Below are positions 11,579-23,115 of a stretch of DNA of 64,000 nucleotides, in pieces. Origin of the DNA: Delphinapterus leucas. Its lineage: Eukaryota; Chordata; Mammalia; Artiodactyla; Monodontidae. The stretch is taken from positions 6,946,138-7,010,137 of the forward strand of contig NW_022098021.1 of assembly GCF_002288925.2 (NCBI RefSeq), read 5' to 3'. Positions within the stretch are counted from its first letter, which is position 1; each line of letters begins with the position of its first letter. The notes beneath the pieces were generated by a model, which ran no database searches, was not told the origin of the DNA, and worked only from the letters and a program-made list of their open reading frames with translations. The position numbers and the translations under genes were made by a program.

Positions 11579-12732
11579 AAAAGACAACCCTCAGAATGGG
11601 AGAAAATATTTTCAAATGAAGCAGCTGACAAAGGATTAATCTCCAAAATATACAAGCAGCTCATGCAGCTCAATATTAAAAAAACAAACAACCCAATCCA
11701 AAAATGGGCAGCAGACCTAAATAGACATTTCTCCAAAGAAGATATACAGACTGCCAACAAACACATGAAAGAATGCTCAACATCATTAATCATTAGAGAA
11801 ATACAAATCAAAACTACAGTGAGGTATCACCTCACACCAGTCAGAATGGCCATCATCAAAATTAATACTCCAATAAAGATGTTAAAAATAAATAAATAAA
11901 GGATATAGGAAAGCAAAAAAAAAAAATCTACAAACAATACATGCTGGAGAGGGTGTGGAGAAAAGGGAACACTCTTGCACGGTTGGTGGGAATGTAAATT
12001 GACACAGCCACTATGGAGAATAGTATGAAGGTTCCTTAAAAAACTAAAAATAGAAATACCATATGACCCAGTAATCCCACTACTAGGCATATACCCTGAG
12101 AAAACCATAATTAAAAGAGACACACGCACCCCAATGTTCATTGCAGCACTATTTACAATAGCCACGTCATGAGAGCAACCTAAGTGTCCATCAACAGATG
12201 AATGGATAAAGATGTGACACAAATATACAATGGAATATTACTCAGCCATAAAAAGAAATGAAATTGAGTTATTTGTAGTGAGGTGGATGGATCTAGAGTC
12301 TGTCATACAGAGTGAGGTAAGTCAGAAAGAGAAAAACAAATACCGTATGCTAACACAAATATATGGAATCTAAAAAAATGGTTCTGATGAACCTAGGAGC
12401 AGAACAGGAATAAAGACACAGACGTAGGGAATGGACTTGAGGACACAGGGAGGGGGAACGGTAAGCTGGGACGAAGTGAGAGAGTGGCATGGACATATAT
12501 ACACTACCAAATGTAAAACAGATAGCTAGTGGGAAGCAGCCGCATAGCATAGGGAGCTCGGTGCTTTGTGACCACCTAGAGGGGTGGGATAGGGAGGGTG
12601 GGAGGGAGGGAGACGCAAGAGGGAGGAGATATGGGGATAAATGTATATGTATAGCCGATTCACTTCGTTATACAGCAGAAACTAACACAACAATGTAAAG
12701 CAATTATACTCCAATAAAGATGTTTAAAAAAA
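11579..12732 (+). pseudogene. 5'-truncated L1: ORF2 C-terminal remnant and 3' UTR
   Basis: Dead L1 copy. Bases 11579-12330 correspond to the end of ORF2 (phrases such as 'gaatgggagaaaatatttt' and 'gaggtatcacctcacacc'). The frame is broken, for example by an A/T-rich insertion near 11870-11930. The 3' UTR follows, with 'gcatggacatatatacac' and 'cactccaataaagatg'-type sequence, and ends in poly-A at 12724-12735. A TSD copy, aaagcatacccacatat, follows at 12733-12749 and overlaps the poly-A by a few A. The 3' UTR matches the fragments at 19157 and 56603, so all three come from one cetartiodactyl L1 lineage. Confidence 0.9.
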
Positions 12733-12949
12733 AAAGCATACCCACATATAGAGATTTTAAAGGATAAACAAGATGTATAGAGAAGTTCTAGTTTTTGTCC
12801 CATTACCCAGTGGATCATTTTGGTGCCCCCTGGGCTGGAGGCCCCCTGCTTTGGGGGGACCATTGCCTTTGAGGTTACCATGTCTGTCTCTCCAGATTGA
12901 CACATTTATTCCTCAGCTTTGAATACCTTCTATAAGATTACAGCCAAGG

Positions 12950-13260
12950 CTCCCTTCCACCCTCTCTCTTTAAAGAAGCTTTCCCTACCTCCTGTCCTGT
13001 GTAGATTTATAGTTGCCTCAGCAATCAGAATTCCTCCAGTTCTAAGTCCCAAGGGCACGTCAGTCCCCTATCAGGCTCACCACCTGCCTTTCCCATTTAC
13101 TATCTAACCATTTTCTCTTTGATACACTTTTCATTCTTCTTATACATAATTTCCATTTCCTCACCTAGGCTGTGAATGCCAAGAGGGTACGGATTAGTCT
13201 CAAATCTGTTTTCCTAGTGCCCGGCATGCTGCTGGGGAACAGCAGGGGCTTCCTAGACTG
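12950..13260 (+). mobile_element. L2 LINE 3' end fragment
   Basis: Decayed L2: 'ggctgtgaatgccaagaggg' followed by 'ttttcctagtgcccggcatg', the usual order at the L2 3' end. Confidence 0.55.
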
Positions 13261-13754
13261 TTGACATTATAACTGTGCACAGCATCACGTGGTGAAATAG
13301 AAAATTAACAACTCACTATTGATTCAGAGGTGAAAAATGCCAAGTCTTGCAATTAAGCCTAAAGGTAGATCTGATTGTAACACAATTAAAAAATTAATAG
13401 CTGTCTGAGTTGCCCTTGTAGATAGTCCTTGGGGAGTGAAAAAGACATAAAAGTCATTATATTTGGCCTTTGTTAGTGTTTCCAGTGTGCGCGGCTCAGG
13501 GCTGCAGGTAAGGGGGCATCCACTTGCAACTTCAGCCCAGAGCTGCTGCAGGTGAATTGACCCTTAGTGTTGCCTGAACTGTCACTAGAGGAAAAGCAAA
13601 CGCAAGATGGGGGGAGATTTGGGAGAGGGTACCCTGAGGAAGAGGCCAAAGGACCACGAGGAAGAGGAAGCTGCCACAGTCCTGCCCACAGAGGAGAGGA
13701 AGCCACAGTTAGCGAGCCAGGCACTGTTTAGTCTTCCCCACGGGAGCTCCTTTA
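13261..13754. other. Unique intergenic sequence
   Basis: No gene or confident repeat is visible. Confidence 0.4.
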
Positions 13755-13905
13755 GGCCTCCAACACCACGGAGTAGAAAATATCTGCATTTTCTAGATGC
13801 TGTTACTTAGAGAAGTTACGTAATCTTCTCAATATCACAGAGCTAGTAGGTGAGTGGAGGCGCTGGATTGGAACCCAGGGCTGTCTCACTCGGGGGACAC
13901 TGGGG
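13755..13905 (-). mobile_element. MIR SINE
   Basis: Reverse MIR: 'atcacagagctagtaggtg' and 'gcgctggattggaaccca'. Confidence 0.7.
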
Positions 13906-13929
13906 CTTCACCTACCATCTCACTGAGAC

Positions 13930-13964
13930 CTGGTGATCCCAGGTGATGATCCCAGGTGATACCC
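13930..13964. repeat. Short tandem repeat, about 13-bp unit
   Basis: 'gatcccaggtgat' occurs twice in tandem with a partial third copy, all within 40 bases. The sequence from 13965 to 14427 shows no gene. Confidence 0.6.
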
Positions 13965-14427
13965 TGTTTCTAGCATCTTTCCCTGACTCTCCTACTTCTA
14001 TCAGAGTGTCTGTGTCCTATTCCCCCGTAGAGCTCTCTTCTCATTAAGGTCGGCTGGCAGTACGAAGGTGGTGATTACTGATCATGGGCCAACTTCCCTC
14101 TCTGGCGACCTGTGTCCATTCTGACATGGGTCTCATGGAGACTGTGCCTGACACTGACTGGAAGAGATATCTGAGAGTGGGCCGGCCTGTGGGGCTTTCC
14201 CAGATCATGTCACGCAAGCAGTCGTCTCTTGTGGGTCCTATCGAGGCATGTTGGGTTTTGTCTGGTTTTAGTCCCAATGACAGTGGGGGACTAATTATGG
14301 GATGCTAGATTCTCAGCAGCCCTTACCTTGGGCTATGATGTAAAGACCACCAATGCACATAAGGACAGACTCTGTTCCTTAATCAGAATGGAGAGGGAGT
14401 GAGTTCTGTTTAAGAGTCTTTCTCGGG

Positions 14428-14638
14428 CTTCCCAGGTGGCGCAGTGGTTGAGAGCCCACCTGCCAATGCAGGGGACGCGGGTTCGTGCCCCGGTCCAGGA
14501 AGATCCCACATGCCGCGGAGCGGTTGGGCCCATGAGCCATGGCTGCTGAGCCTGCGCGTCCGGAGCCTGTGCTCCGCAACGGGAGAGGCCACAACAGTGA
14601 GAGGCCTGCAAACCACAAAAAAAAAAAAAAAAAAAAAA
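14428..14638 (+). mobile_element. CHR SINE, short type
   Basis: Plus-strand SINE: head 'gggcttcccaggtggcgcag', B-box 'gggttcgtgccccgg', body 'ggagaggccacaacagtg', and an A(20) tail at about 14617-14638. Typical of cetaceans. Confidence 0.9.
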
Positions 14639-14663
14639 GTAATCTGGTGACCACCGTAAAATC

Positions 14664-15046
14664 ATTGGGGCTGGATTCTGTCCCCCACCTCCCCATATTC
14701 ATATGAAATCCTAACCCTCACTACCTCAGAATGTGACTGTATTTGGAAAGGGGGTCTTTAAAGTGGTAATTAAGTTAAAATGAGGTCACTGGGGGGGGTC
14801 CTAACCCAATATGACCAGTGTCCTTATAAGAAGAGGACATTTAGACACAAACAGGCAGAGGGCAGACCACCTGAGGGAGAAGACGGCCGTCTGCAAGCCA
14901 AGGAGAGAGGCCTCAGAGGAAACCAACCCTCCTGACGTCTTCATCTTGGACTTCCAGCCTCCAGAACTGTGAGAAAATGCACTTCTGTTGTTTAAGCCCC
15001 CCAGTCTGTGGCACTTTGTGAAGGTAGCTCTAGCAGACTAAGACAA
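14664..15046 (-). mobile_element. MLT1A-like LTR (ERVL-MaLR), solo
   Basis: Reverse MaLR LTR, more complete than the copy at 9208. It includes the segment 'gacggccgtctgcaagcc' missing there, plus 'cttggacttccagcctccag' and 'ttgtttaagccccccagtc'. No internal genes. Confidence 0.88.
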
Positions 15047-15783
15047 CGGCCCTCATTCTGACCCCTGCTGGAAGGAGACTGGAAATCTCTCCCATCTGAG
15101 TCGAATCCTTCCCTCTTTGTGTAGAGTCCTGTGGGTTCTCCATCTCCTGGCCTTGCTATTCTAAGTGTACCTCATGGTGGAGTCCTTTGTAAGCAGCAAA
15201 GACATATCAGGAAATATCTCTCCTGCCTGGTCCCACACTACCGCCAGCCCAGCCTTCCGCTTGCCCACCCCCCCCTTATACACCTGGCCGTGGAGACCCT
15301 TATTCCAGCCCCACCAGGACTGAGGCCACTGCTGGGTCAGTGACTTGCCCAATTTCACTAAATAAGTTGTTGGCTAAGAATGGTGTCAAAATCCATCCCT
15401 AATTATTCAATCGATAACCTTGGCAAACGTGTTCCCAATGTGTGCCAAGTGACTTCAAAACATTTTTGACCAGCTTCCCCTCTCCTAGAATAAGTATCCA
15501 CTAGTAGCCTGAAAAAAACCCCTAAGATTTAATTAAAATTATTAGTTGCCAGTGTGAATGTCTTTCTTTCACCTGAGCCCTCTTGGCTGGAGTTAATTTG
15601 TCATGATACTGTAACCCAAATTTTATAATTACTGGTTGTGGCACAGTCAAAAATTTTCAAGTGGTATAAAATGTCTGTTCTAAAGCAGGGTTACAGGTTT
15701 GGAAAATAAACCATTTAAAAGAAGTTCTAAGTCTAGCCATCCTACTTAAACCTGTTATTCTTAGTGTAATTGGTCACGTGCAT
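15047..15783. other. Unique intergenic sequence
   Basis: No gene is recognised. It becomes AT-rich from about 15500 on. It ends at a 9-bp TSD copy (15784-15792) of the next SINE. Confidence 0.4.
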
Positions 15784-15792
15784 CTGTGCAGT

Positions 15793-16108
15793 TTTGGGGG
15801 TTTTTTGTTTTTTAATTTATTTTTGGCTGCGTTGGGTCTTTGTTGCTGTGCGTGGGCTTTCTCTAGTTGCAGTGAGCGGGGGCTACTCTTCGCTGTGGTG
15901 CGCGGGCTTCTCATTGCGGTGGCTTCTCTTGTTGCAGAGCACAGGCTCTAGGTGCACGGGCTTCAGGAGTTGTGGCGCGCAGGCTCAGTAGTTGTGGCGC
16001 ACGGGCTTAGTTGCTTGGCGGCATGTGGGATCTTCCCGGACCAGGGCTTGAACCCGTGTCCCCTGCATTGGCAGGCAGATTCTTAACCACTGCACCACCA
16101 GGGAAACC
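15793..16108 (-). mobile_element. CHR SINE, long type
   Basis: Antisense SINE with 'ggctgcgttgggtctttg', repeated 'ttgtggcgc' phrases and a tRNA-like head. TSDs ctgtgcagt are at 15784-15792 and 16109-16117. Confidence 0.88.
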
Positions 16109-16284
16109 CTGTGCAGTATTTTTCTAGTAGTTGACACACAATGTGTTAGAATATTTGGCAAAAAAGAAGCATGAGATATTTTTATTCAGATTGTGATTCC
16201 TATGCAAAAATGCACAAACGTAAAAAGAAATTCTTCCTGGGAGGTGATATTGATCTCACGAGGGGCAGCAGACACTGTTGTGAA

Positions 16285-16410
16285 GAAAACTCACTGGCTT
16301 TAAGCAAGGTATTTACGTTCTTTGGCCTCAATTGTCCCATCAATAAAGTGGGATTAAAATAGTTTCCTCGCCTGGGTGCTATAAGCATTGTGTTTGGTAC
16401 TTAGTTAAGC
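16285..16410 (+). mobile_element. MIR SINE fragment
   Basis: 'ttaagcaaggtatttacg' followed by 'atcaataaagtgggattaaa', a diverged MIR 3' half. Confidence 0.5.
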
Positions 16411-16870
16411 TCAGGAATAGTCAAGAAATAACTTCTGGGAAAAAAAAAAAAAACGTAAAGTTGCATGACATACAGGCATACACATTTCTATTTCATTAAT
16501 ATCCTGTGACAAAGTGAGATGCAGAAATCTAATGAAAGGATACAATAGTAGCTGATTTTTCATTGAGAGGGGAAAAGTGGTTTCTTTCTCCATCCCAGAG
16601 CCAAGGGCTGGTCAGAGGAAAGAATGGGGACAATTTCAACAGAAAATAACCAAATGTCGGAAGAAAATTTGCAAAAACAATTGATTTCCTTCCCAAGGAC
16701 TGGAAGTGGCATAGGCAGTTGGGCAACAAAGGAGCTGTAGTCATTTTCTGTCCCATTTCTACAAATGGCAACAAAAACATGATGGCGGAGAACAACGCCA
16801 AGTGACAAGTTTCATTTCATTCCTCGGGGATATAAAACACATCCGTTTATTAAGTCTTTAAAAGCTATAA

Positions 16871-16974
16871 CCACAGATTGCAGCAACAAGACGCTACAGA
16901 GAAAAGAGTGCTTGGGTTGAGCCAACCGTATGTGGCAACCAGATGAAAAGATGATTCCCGTATGGAGGCGCAGC
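16871..16974 (+). repeat. Left arm of a 104-bp inverted repeat
   Basis: This arm is the reverse complement of 17904-18007 with only three mismatches (at 16942, 16957 and 16973) and no gaps. The spacer of 929 bp (16975-17903) is not itself repeated. The arm does not resemble any transposon end I know and carries several CpGs conserved in both copies. Similarity stops abruptly at both edges. Confidence 0.95.
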
Positions 16975-17903
16975 GGGCCAGTCCCCGGGAGGAGCATGAA
17001 CAGAGAGTTCTCATTTACAGCGGAGACGCTGACGTGCCGTGTGTTTTCCTCTGCAGACAGGCAAGCTCCCTGGAAAAGGAAGCTTAATGCAAGCAGAGAA
17101 CGTGAACTCTCTCTAGCAAACCATGTCCATTTTCTGCCTGGGGAGACCTCTAAGAAATGGATGGCCCTGACCCTGGATTAGGAGGGTGTGAATGAGTTCT
17201 GCCCCAAGTACTGCCCCTGCTTCCCAACTCTGCCCAACTGGACTTTCGCGGAGAAGTCTCACTTGCCCCATCATCCCTGGGCGAGAGCCTGTCCACCATT
17301 TTACCAAAAACAGAGCTTTTCCCATTTAAATTGCAAAGGTTTGTTTATGTCAAGTTTAACATATTTTTGTAGAAATCTTTTCAAAATGAATGTCAGACCC
17401 CCCGATCTCTCAGCATACACTGAACATTAATGAGATGGCACGTGAGTAAGTATAAAGTGCGTGACACAGAACACGCACTAGGCGGTGCCCTATGCCTGTT
17501 GCTCTGTTTATTCCTTTTTATAATTCAAGGTCATCAGTGTGACTATTGCTGATGGAGGGGTGCCTCTGCAGAGGTGGACAAGGTGCAAGATGAAGTTGGA
17601 GAGATACAGAGGACTACGCTTTTTGAGTATTTGTGTCTGTGGTTTCTCTCCCCTCCCCCCTTTCACCATTAGGCTATTCATGGTCATTTCTTGGTCCCCT
17701 TCTCTACACTGTTTCGCTTACGCAGGCTCAGTACCTTCCCTGAACAACAGATTTTTTCATAAAACTCTCTACGTGCAAACTCCATGAGGGCACTGACTAG
17801 GTAACGCAACCAGACACGCCCTGACACGGCAGCTGTTCTGGTTCCCCAACCTCTGTCTCCCACTCTTGCCCCTCTCAGCAAGGGAAACTCCACCCTTCCA
17901 GCT

Positions 17904-18007
17904 GTTGCGCCTCCATACGGAAATCATCTTTTCATTTGGTTGCCACATACGGTTGGCTCAACCCAAGCACTCTTTTCTCTGTAGCGTCTTGTTGCTGCAA
18001 TCTGTGG
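17904..18007 (-). repeat. Right arm of the 104-bp inverted repeat
   Basis: Inverted partner of 16871-16974, 101 of 104 bases identical. The spacer between the arms (16975-17903) is unique sequence with no gene recognised. It holds some L2-like phrases near 17780-17800. Confidence 0.95.
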
Positions 18008-18194
18008 AGTCATTCTTGACAAGCCTCCTTCCTCACTCCCCACGCCCAGGCAATCAGCAAATCCTGTAACCTCTCCTTTCAGAATAGGGACAGAAGCTGA
18101 TCACGCCTCACCTCATCCTCTGCTACCACCCTGGCCCAAGGCACCGCCTCCTCTCCCCAGATTACTGGCCTTGCCTTCCTATTCTCAGCTCATA

Positions 18195-18710
18195 AGCAGA
18201 GGTCATCCTTTGAATCATGTCACTCCTCAAACTCCTTTTAGTGGCCTGCGAGGCCCACTCATCTGGATCCTCATGACCGCGCTGCCCTTGTCTCCATATC
18301 CTCTTCCTCCTGGCTCACTCAACTGCACCCAGCGCCCTGGCCCCCTTGCTGTGCTTCGCACAAGCCAGACAGTTTCCTGCCTCGGGGCCTCTGCACTGGC
18401 CCTTTCTTCTGTCTACAATGCTACTCACCTAGATGTGGACATGATTCTTCTCCCAGCTTCAGATCCCTGCTCAAACATTACTTTCTAGCAAGGCCCTCTC
18501 TCTTCCTCTCCTTACACTGCTTTAACACTTACCACTACCCAACATAAAGTAGTTTGCTTGTATATCTTGCTTCCACCAACTAGAATGTGAGCTCCATGAG
18601 AACAGGGATTTTTTTTTTTTCATATCTTGTTCACTACTATATCCCTAACTCCTAAAACAGTACCTGGCACACAGCTGGTCATCAATAAATATTTGCTGAG
18701 TGAAGATTTT
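18195..18710 (+). mobile_element. L2 LINE 3' region
   Basis: Well preserved for an L2. It has 'gcctcggggcctctgcactg', then 'tgtgagctccatgagaacag', then 'agtacctggcacacagctgg' and 'caataaatatttgctgagtg'. Ancient LINE with no open frame. Confidence 0.88.
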
Positions 18711-18739
18711 TTTACTGTAGTCATTGAGCCTGCTCCTAG

Positions 18740-18985
18740 ACATATAGGGTAGTGATTATGAGCAAGGATTTTAAAGTCAGACTAATGATTCAAAAACCTG
18801 CTCTAACCCCATTTTAACTGCGTGACCTTAGGCAAGGTGTTGAACTTCTCTAAATGTAGTTTTATCCTCTTTAAAACAAGCATGATGGTGTACAAAAAAG
18901 TATGCAAAGCACTGAGCACAGAACCTAGCAAACTCATTATGCAGTACATATGCCTTGTTATGAGTATTATTCCCATGGCCACCCC
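18740..18985 (+). mobile_element. MIR SINE
   Basis: 'aaggattttaaagtcagact', 'ctgcgtgaccttaggcaag', and the 3' part 'gcaaagcactgagcacag'. Nearly full length. Confidence 0.75.
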
Positions 18986-19156
18986 TCAGTGCAGGTGGCT
19001 ATCATGTGTCCCCTGTTGACCACAAAACCCCCAGCTCATCTCCTTGACTCCAGCGTTTCCCCACACCCCAGCATCTTCTACACACTAGGACCAGAGTGAT
19101 CTTCCAGAACACAAATCTAATTGGTAATACAGAGATCCAAAGAATCTCTCTTCCAA

Positions 19157-19435
19157 GGGTGAGCTGTGACAAAGCGAGAAAGCGGCATGGACATATATAC
19201 ACTACCAAACGTAAGGTAGATAGCTAGTGGGAAGCAGCCGCATAGCACAGGGAGATCAGCTCGGTGCTTTGTGACCGCCTGGAAGGGTGGGATAGGGAGG
19301 GTGGGAGGGAGGAAGATGCAAGAGGGAAGAGATATGGGAATATACGTATATGTATAACTGATTCACTTTGTTATAAAGCAGAAACTAACACACCATTGTA
19401 AAGCAATTATACCCTAATAAAGATGTTAAAAAAAA
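19157..19435 (+). mobile_element. 5'-truncated L1, 3' UTR only
   Basis: About 280 bp of L1 3' UTR with a short poly-A, flanked by perfect 14-bp TSDs aatctctcttccaa at 19143-19156 and 19436-19449. It is the same L1 lineage as 12420-12732 and 56603-56943, and a textbook target-primed insertion. Confidence 0.93.
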
Positions 19436-19449
19436 AATCTCTCTTCCAA

Positions 19450-20432
19450 AAAAGCTGACAAATTGTCAAAACCACCTTGGGCAGAAGTCCCAAAGTTACC
19501 CGAAGGCCTGCAGTAATCTGGGAAGTTTTATCCAACCCAAATGGCTAAATCTTGGTAAGAACAGTGAGGCTTATGGTGTTTTAACTTGCCCTGTTCCAAT
19601 CTACCCACCTCCAGGCTCCATGGTTGCCCTGAAAACCAGGCCTAGTAAAACCAGTAGCCCGAGAGCCATCAGACAGATGGAAATGGAGTCGGAGCTCCTC
19701 TAAAGCTTCATTCCTGGGGAACTGTCAGTACTTGACCTCTCTGGTAGCTCCCTGGAAGACTCCACTTGCAAAGTCATTCTTGTTTCACCTGACTTGGCGT
19801 TCACTCCATCAAAATGCCTTTTCCCCCTGGGGGTGATTGTCAAAAAAAAAAACATTAAAGGCAACTGTTTAACTTTGCGGCTGGGAGCTTTGTGGCTGCC
19901 TGAGGCAGTGAACAACAGTTGGGACAAACAATTAGCCAAAAAGCTTCAGAGGAAAAGCTGAGGAAAGACTCTCCAAAGGGGCTTTGAAAAGCTTCCACAT
20001 ATTCATGGGAATCTCGAAGGCCATGTGCCTGTGCAGGGCTATGAGCGTGCCTAGGGCTGTGCGTATGCTCACAAAAGACCTCAGAAGGCCCTACGTTCTC
20101 ACCTCTAGCTGACCTTGATGCTCTGCACGCCAGGGAGTGAAAGCTGAGGCATAGGTGTCGACTGCCTGGCTCAGTGTTGAAGATGAGCCCCACCAAGCAC
20201 ACAGAGCCCTTGGCAAAGGCTGGGAGATTTATTGGTTATAGAAATTTAAGGAAATATCTGTCCACTCATTAACTGACCACTGAGCTAACTGAGCACAGAG
20301 TATAATGACTAAACATGAAAAAGATTACAGACTTTACAGAATTAGTTCAGAAAAGCTATTAAAAAAAACCCAAACAATAACAACAACAAACACTGGAGAC
20401 AGGGCAGAATCTGATTTCCAGAGTTACCCTAT
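19450..20432. other. Unique intergenic sequence
   Basis: No gene or clear repeat was recognised between the L1 fragment and the mariner MITE. Confidence 0.4.
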
Positions 20433-20514
20433 TATCGGTTTGCCCAAAAAGTTCATTCAGGTTTTTCCATAAGATCTTATGAAAAACCCGAACGAACTTT
20501 TTAGCCAACCCAAT
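20433..20514. mobile_element. Mariner-type palindromic MITE
   Basis: About 80-bp hairpin element. The left half ('cccaaaaagttcattcagg') is the near-perfect reverse complement of the right half ('aacccgaacgaactttttag'). The halves meet at 'aagatctt', and TA dinucleotides sit at both ends. It resembles the short mariner MITEs I recall from cetartiodactyl genomes. No coding capacity. Confidence 0.85.
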
Positions 20515-21485
20515 ACGTTAATTAAAATTCTACTTTTCAGGACGGAGTCAAGATGGCGGACTAGGAGGACGCGGAATTCGCGTCTCCTCACAACGAGGGC
20601 ACCTACCAGGCGCCGGTGGGGGACCACGGACACCTAAGGGGACGGGAGGAACCCCCAGCTACCGGGTAGGACGTGGGGTGTGGGGGGAGTGAGAGGGGAG
20701 GAGAAGTGGAGGCGGGACGGGGCTGGCGCCCCTGAGGGGCGGCTGGGGGAGGGGAAGGGATACCACGCCCGAAGGGGGAAATTGGGGGACCATCGAGAGG
20801 GCAGAGGATCAAAAGGGAGCGTGGCCAGGCTTCCCCTGCCCACATGGGCCCCCAGGAGCCTGCTGAGATCCCGGGCCTGATCCTCTGCCCACCGAGGCCC
20901 CCTCCAGCCGCGGGTCCTGAGGGAGTGGGAGGGAGGGAAGGGAGAGCAAAAGTAAAGGCCGGACCTCCGCGACCGGCACCACTGGGGGCAGCTGGGGGAG
21001 GGGAGGAGTTCCTACACCCAGTGGGACCCACCCACGGTTAGGGGTCCAGGGGCGATGGGGGAGACCCTGGGGGACACAGTGGGGTGGGGGGGCGGGGAGG
21101 GGTGGCACGAAAGAACATAAGGGAACGGGAACAGTGCTTTCCCTGTCCACTCAGGCACTGGGGAGCCAGCTGGGCTCCTGGGCCTAATCCTCCTTCCGCG
21201 GAGCCTCCCTCCTGCGCGCAGAGCCCAAGCCCCGCCCCTGCACCCCCAGCCAGGGCCCCATCTCTACACTCGGAGACCCCCTCTGAGACCCCCTCCAACG
21301 CGCTGGGCCTAAACCCCACCCACACATCCCCACTGAGGGCCCTACCTCCAAACTCCGGAACTCCACACTCCAGAAGCCCTCCTTCCACATGCTGCCTCTC
21401 CCCTTCTGAGCAGGTCCTGAGCAGAGGCTCCGCCCCACGCTTGAACATCGCCCACCTAGGACCCGCCCCATGCTCAAACGTCACC

Positions 21486-21570
21486 ACCCCCCCCCCACAC
21501 CCCCGCCCCCCCCCCCCCCCCCCCCCTGCCCCCCCCCCCCCCCCACCCCCCCCCCCCCCCCCCCCCCGCC
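21486..21570 (+). repeat. Poly-C tract in the L1 5' UTR
   Basis: About 85 bases, nearly all C, broken by a few A, G and T. The minus strand is therefore G-rich and could fold as G-quadruplexes. It lies between the GC-rich L1 5' UTR and a T-rich stretch. Its length may be unreliable if sequenced with short or noisy reads. Confidence 0.95.
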
Positions 21571-22179
21571 TAAACTCCGGCCCCATAGCCAAGCCCTTTT
21601 TATTTCTTTTTTCCTCTTTTAGATTGCGCTTCTGTTTTACCTTGCTGATTCATTGTTGTTGATTCTTTTATATTTTTATTTTTCCTAATAAATCTTTTAT
21701 TTTTCTAATTTTATTTTAATCTTTATACTTTGTTATTTTTCTCTCCTTTTGGCTTGTTCCCCCCCGCTTTTTTTCTTTTGCAGTTTTATTTTACCTTGTT
21801 GCAGCTGTTTCAATTATAGTTTTATTTTTCCTAATATAATTTTTATCTTTCTAATTTTATTTTGTTTTTTATTCTTTGATATTGTACTGCTTTTTTTCTT
21901 CCTTTTTTTTTTTTTTTTTTACTGTGCCACGAAGCTTGCGGGATCTTGGTTCTCAGGCTGGAGGTGTGGGAGCTCCGAGTCCAAACTGCTGGACTAACAG
22001 AGAACCTCAGACCCCAGGGAATATCAATCGGAGTGAGGCCTCCCAGAGGTCCTCATCTCAGCACCAAGACCCAGCTCTATCCAGCTGCCTACAAACCCCA
22101 GTGCTGGACGTCTCAGGCCAAACAACCAGTAAGACAGGAATATAGCACCACCCATCAAAAAAAAAAGAAACAACAAAAA

Positions 22180-23035
22180 AATATGTTAAAGATGAAGGAG
22201 CAAGGTAAAAACCTACAAGACCAAATAAATGAAGACAAAATAGGCAACCTACCTGAAAAAGAATTCAGAGCAGTGATAGTAAAGATGACCCCAAATCTCG
22301 GAAACAAAATGGAGAAAATGCAAGAAACATTTAACAAGGAACTAGAAGAACTAAAGAGCAAACAAACAGTGATGAACAACACAAATACTGAAATTAAAAA
22401 TACTCTAGAGGGAATCAATAGAAGAATAACGGAGGCAGAAGAATGGATAAGTGAGCTGGAAGATAAAATGGTGGAAATAAGTGCCAGGGAGCAGAATAAA
22501 GAAACAAGAATGAAAAGAACTGAGGACAGTCTCAGAGACTCTGGGACAACATTAAACACACCAGCATTCGAATTATAGGGGTCCCAGAAGAAGAAGAGAA
22601 AACGAAAGGGTCTGAGAAAATATTTGATGAGATGATAGTCGAAAACTTCCCTAATATGGGAAAGGAAACAGTCACCCAAGTCCAGGAAGCACAGAGAGTA
22701 CCATACAGGATAAACCCAAAGAGAAGCATGCCAAGACACATATTAATCAAACTATCAAAAATTAAATACAAAGAAAAAATACTGAAAGCAGCAAGGGAAA
22801 AGCAACAAATAACACACAAGGGAATCCGCATAAGGTGAACAGCTGATCTTTCAGCAGAAACTGTGCAAGCCAGAAGGGAGTGGCAGGCCATATTTAAAGT
22901 GATGAAAGGGAAAAACCTACAACCAAGATTACTTTACCCATCAAGGATCTCATTCAGATTTGATGGAGAAATTAAAACCTTTACAGATAAGCAAAAGTTA
23001 AGAGAATTCAGCACAACCAAACCAGCTTTACAATA
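22180..23035 (+). pseudogene. L1 ORF1 remnant (RNA-binding chaperone)
   Basis: ORF1p normally coats L1 RNA as a trimer (coiled coil, RRM, C-terminal domain). The coiled-coil region is readable from about 22185 (MEKMQETFNKELEELKS). A one-base loss near 22540 shifts the frame. The RRM and C-terminal part continues in another frame (VQEAQRVPYRINP, ILIKLSKIKYKEK), and a premature TGA sits at 22836-22838. The last part is readable to about 23035, where another stop replaces the usual codon. Clearly inactive. Confidence 0.9.
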
Positions 23036-23115
23036 AATGCTAAAGGAACTTCTCTAGGCAGGAAACACAAGAGTAGGAAAAGACCTTCAAAAACAAACTC
23101 AAAACAATTAAGAAA

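Noticed and set aside
20603..21592. Several long open frames rich in proline, glycine and alanine on both strands, up to 192 codons
   Set aside because: They arise from the GC-rich L1 5' UTR and the poly-C tract. Low complexity, no domain, and frames open on both strands at once.
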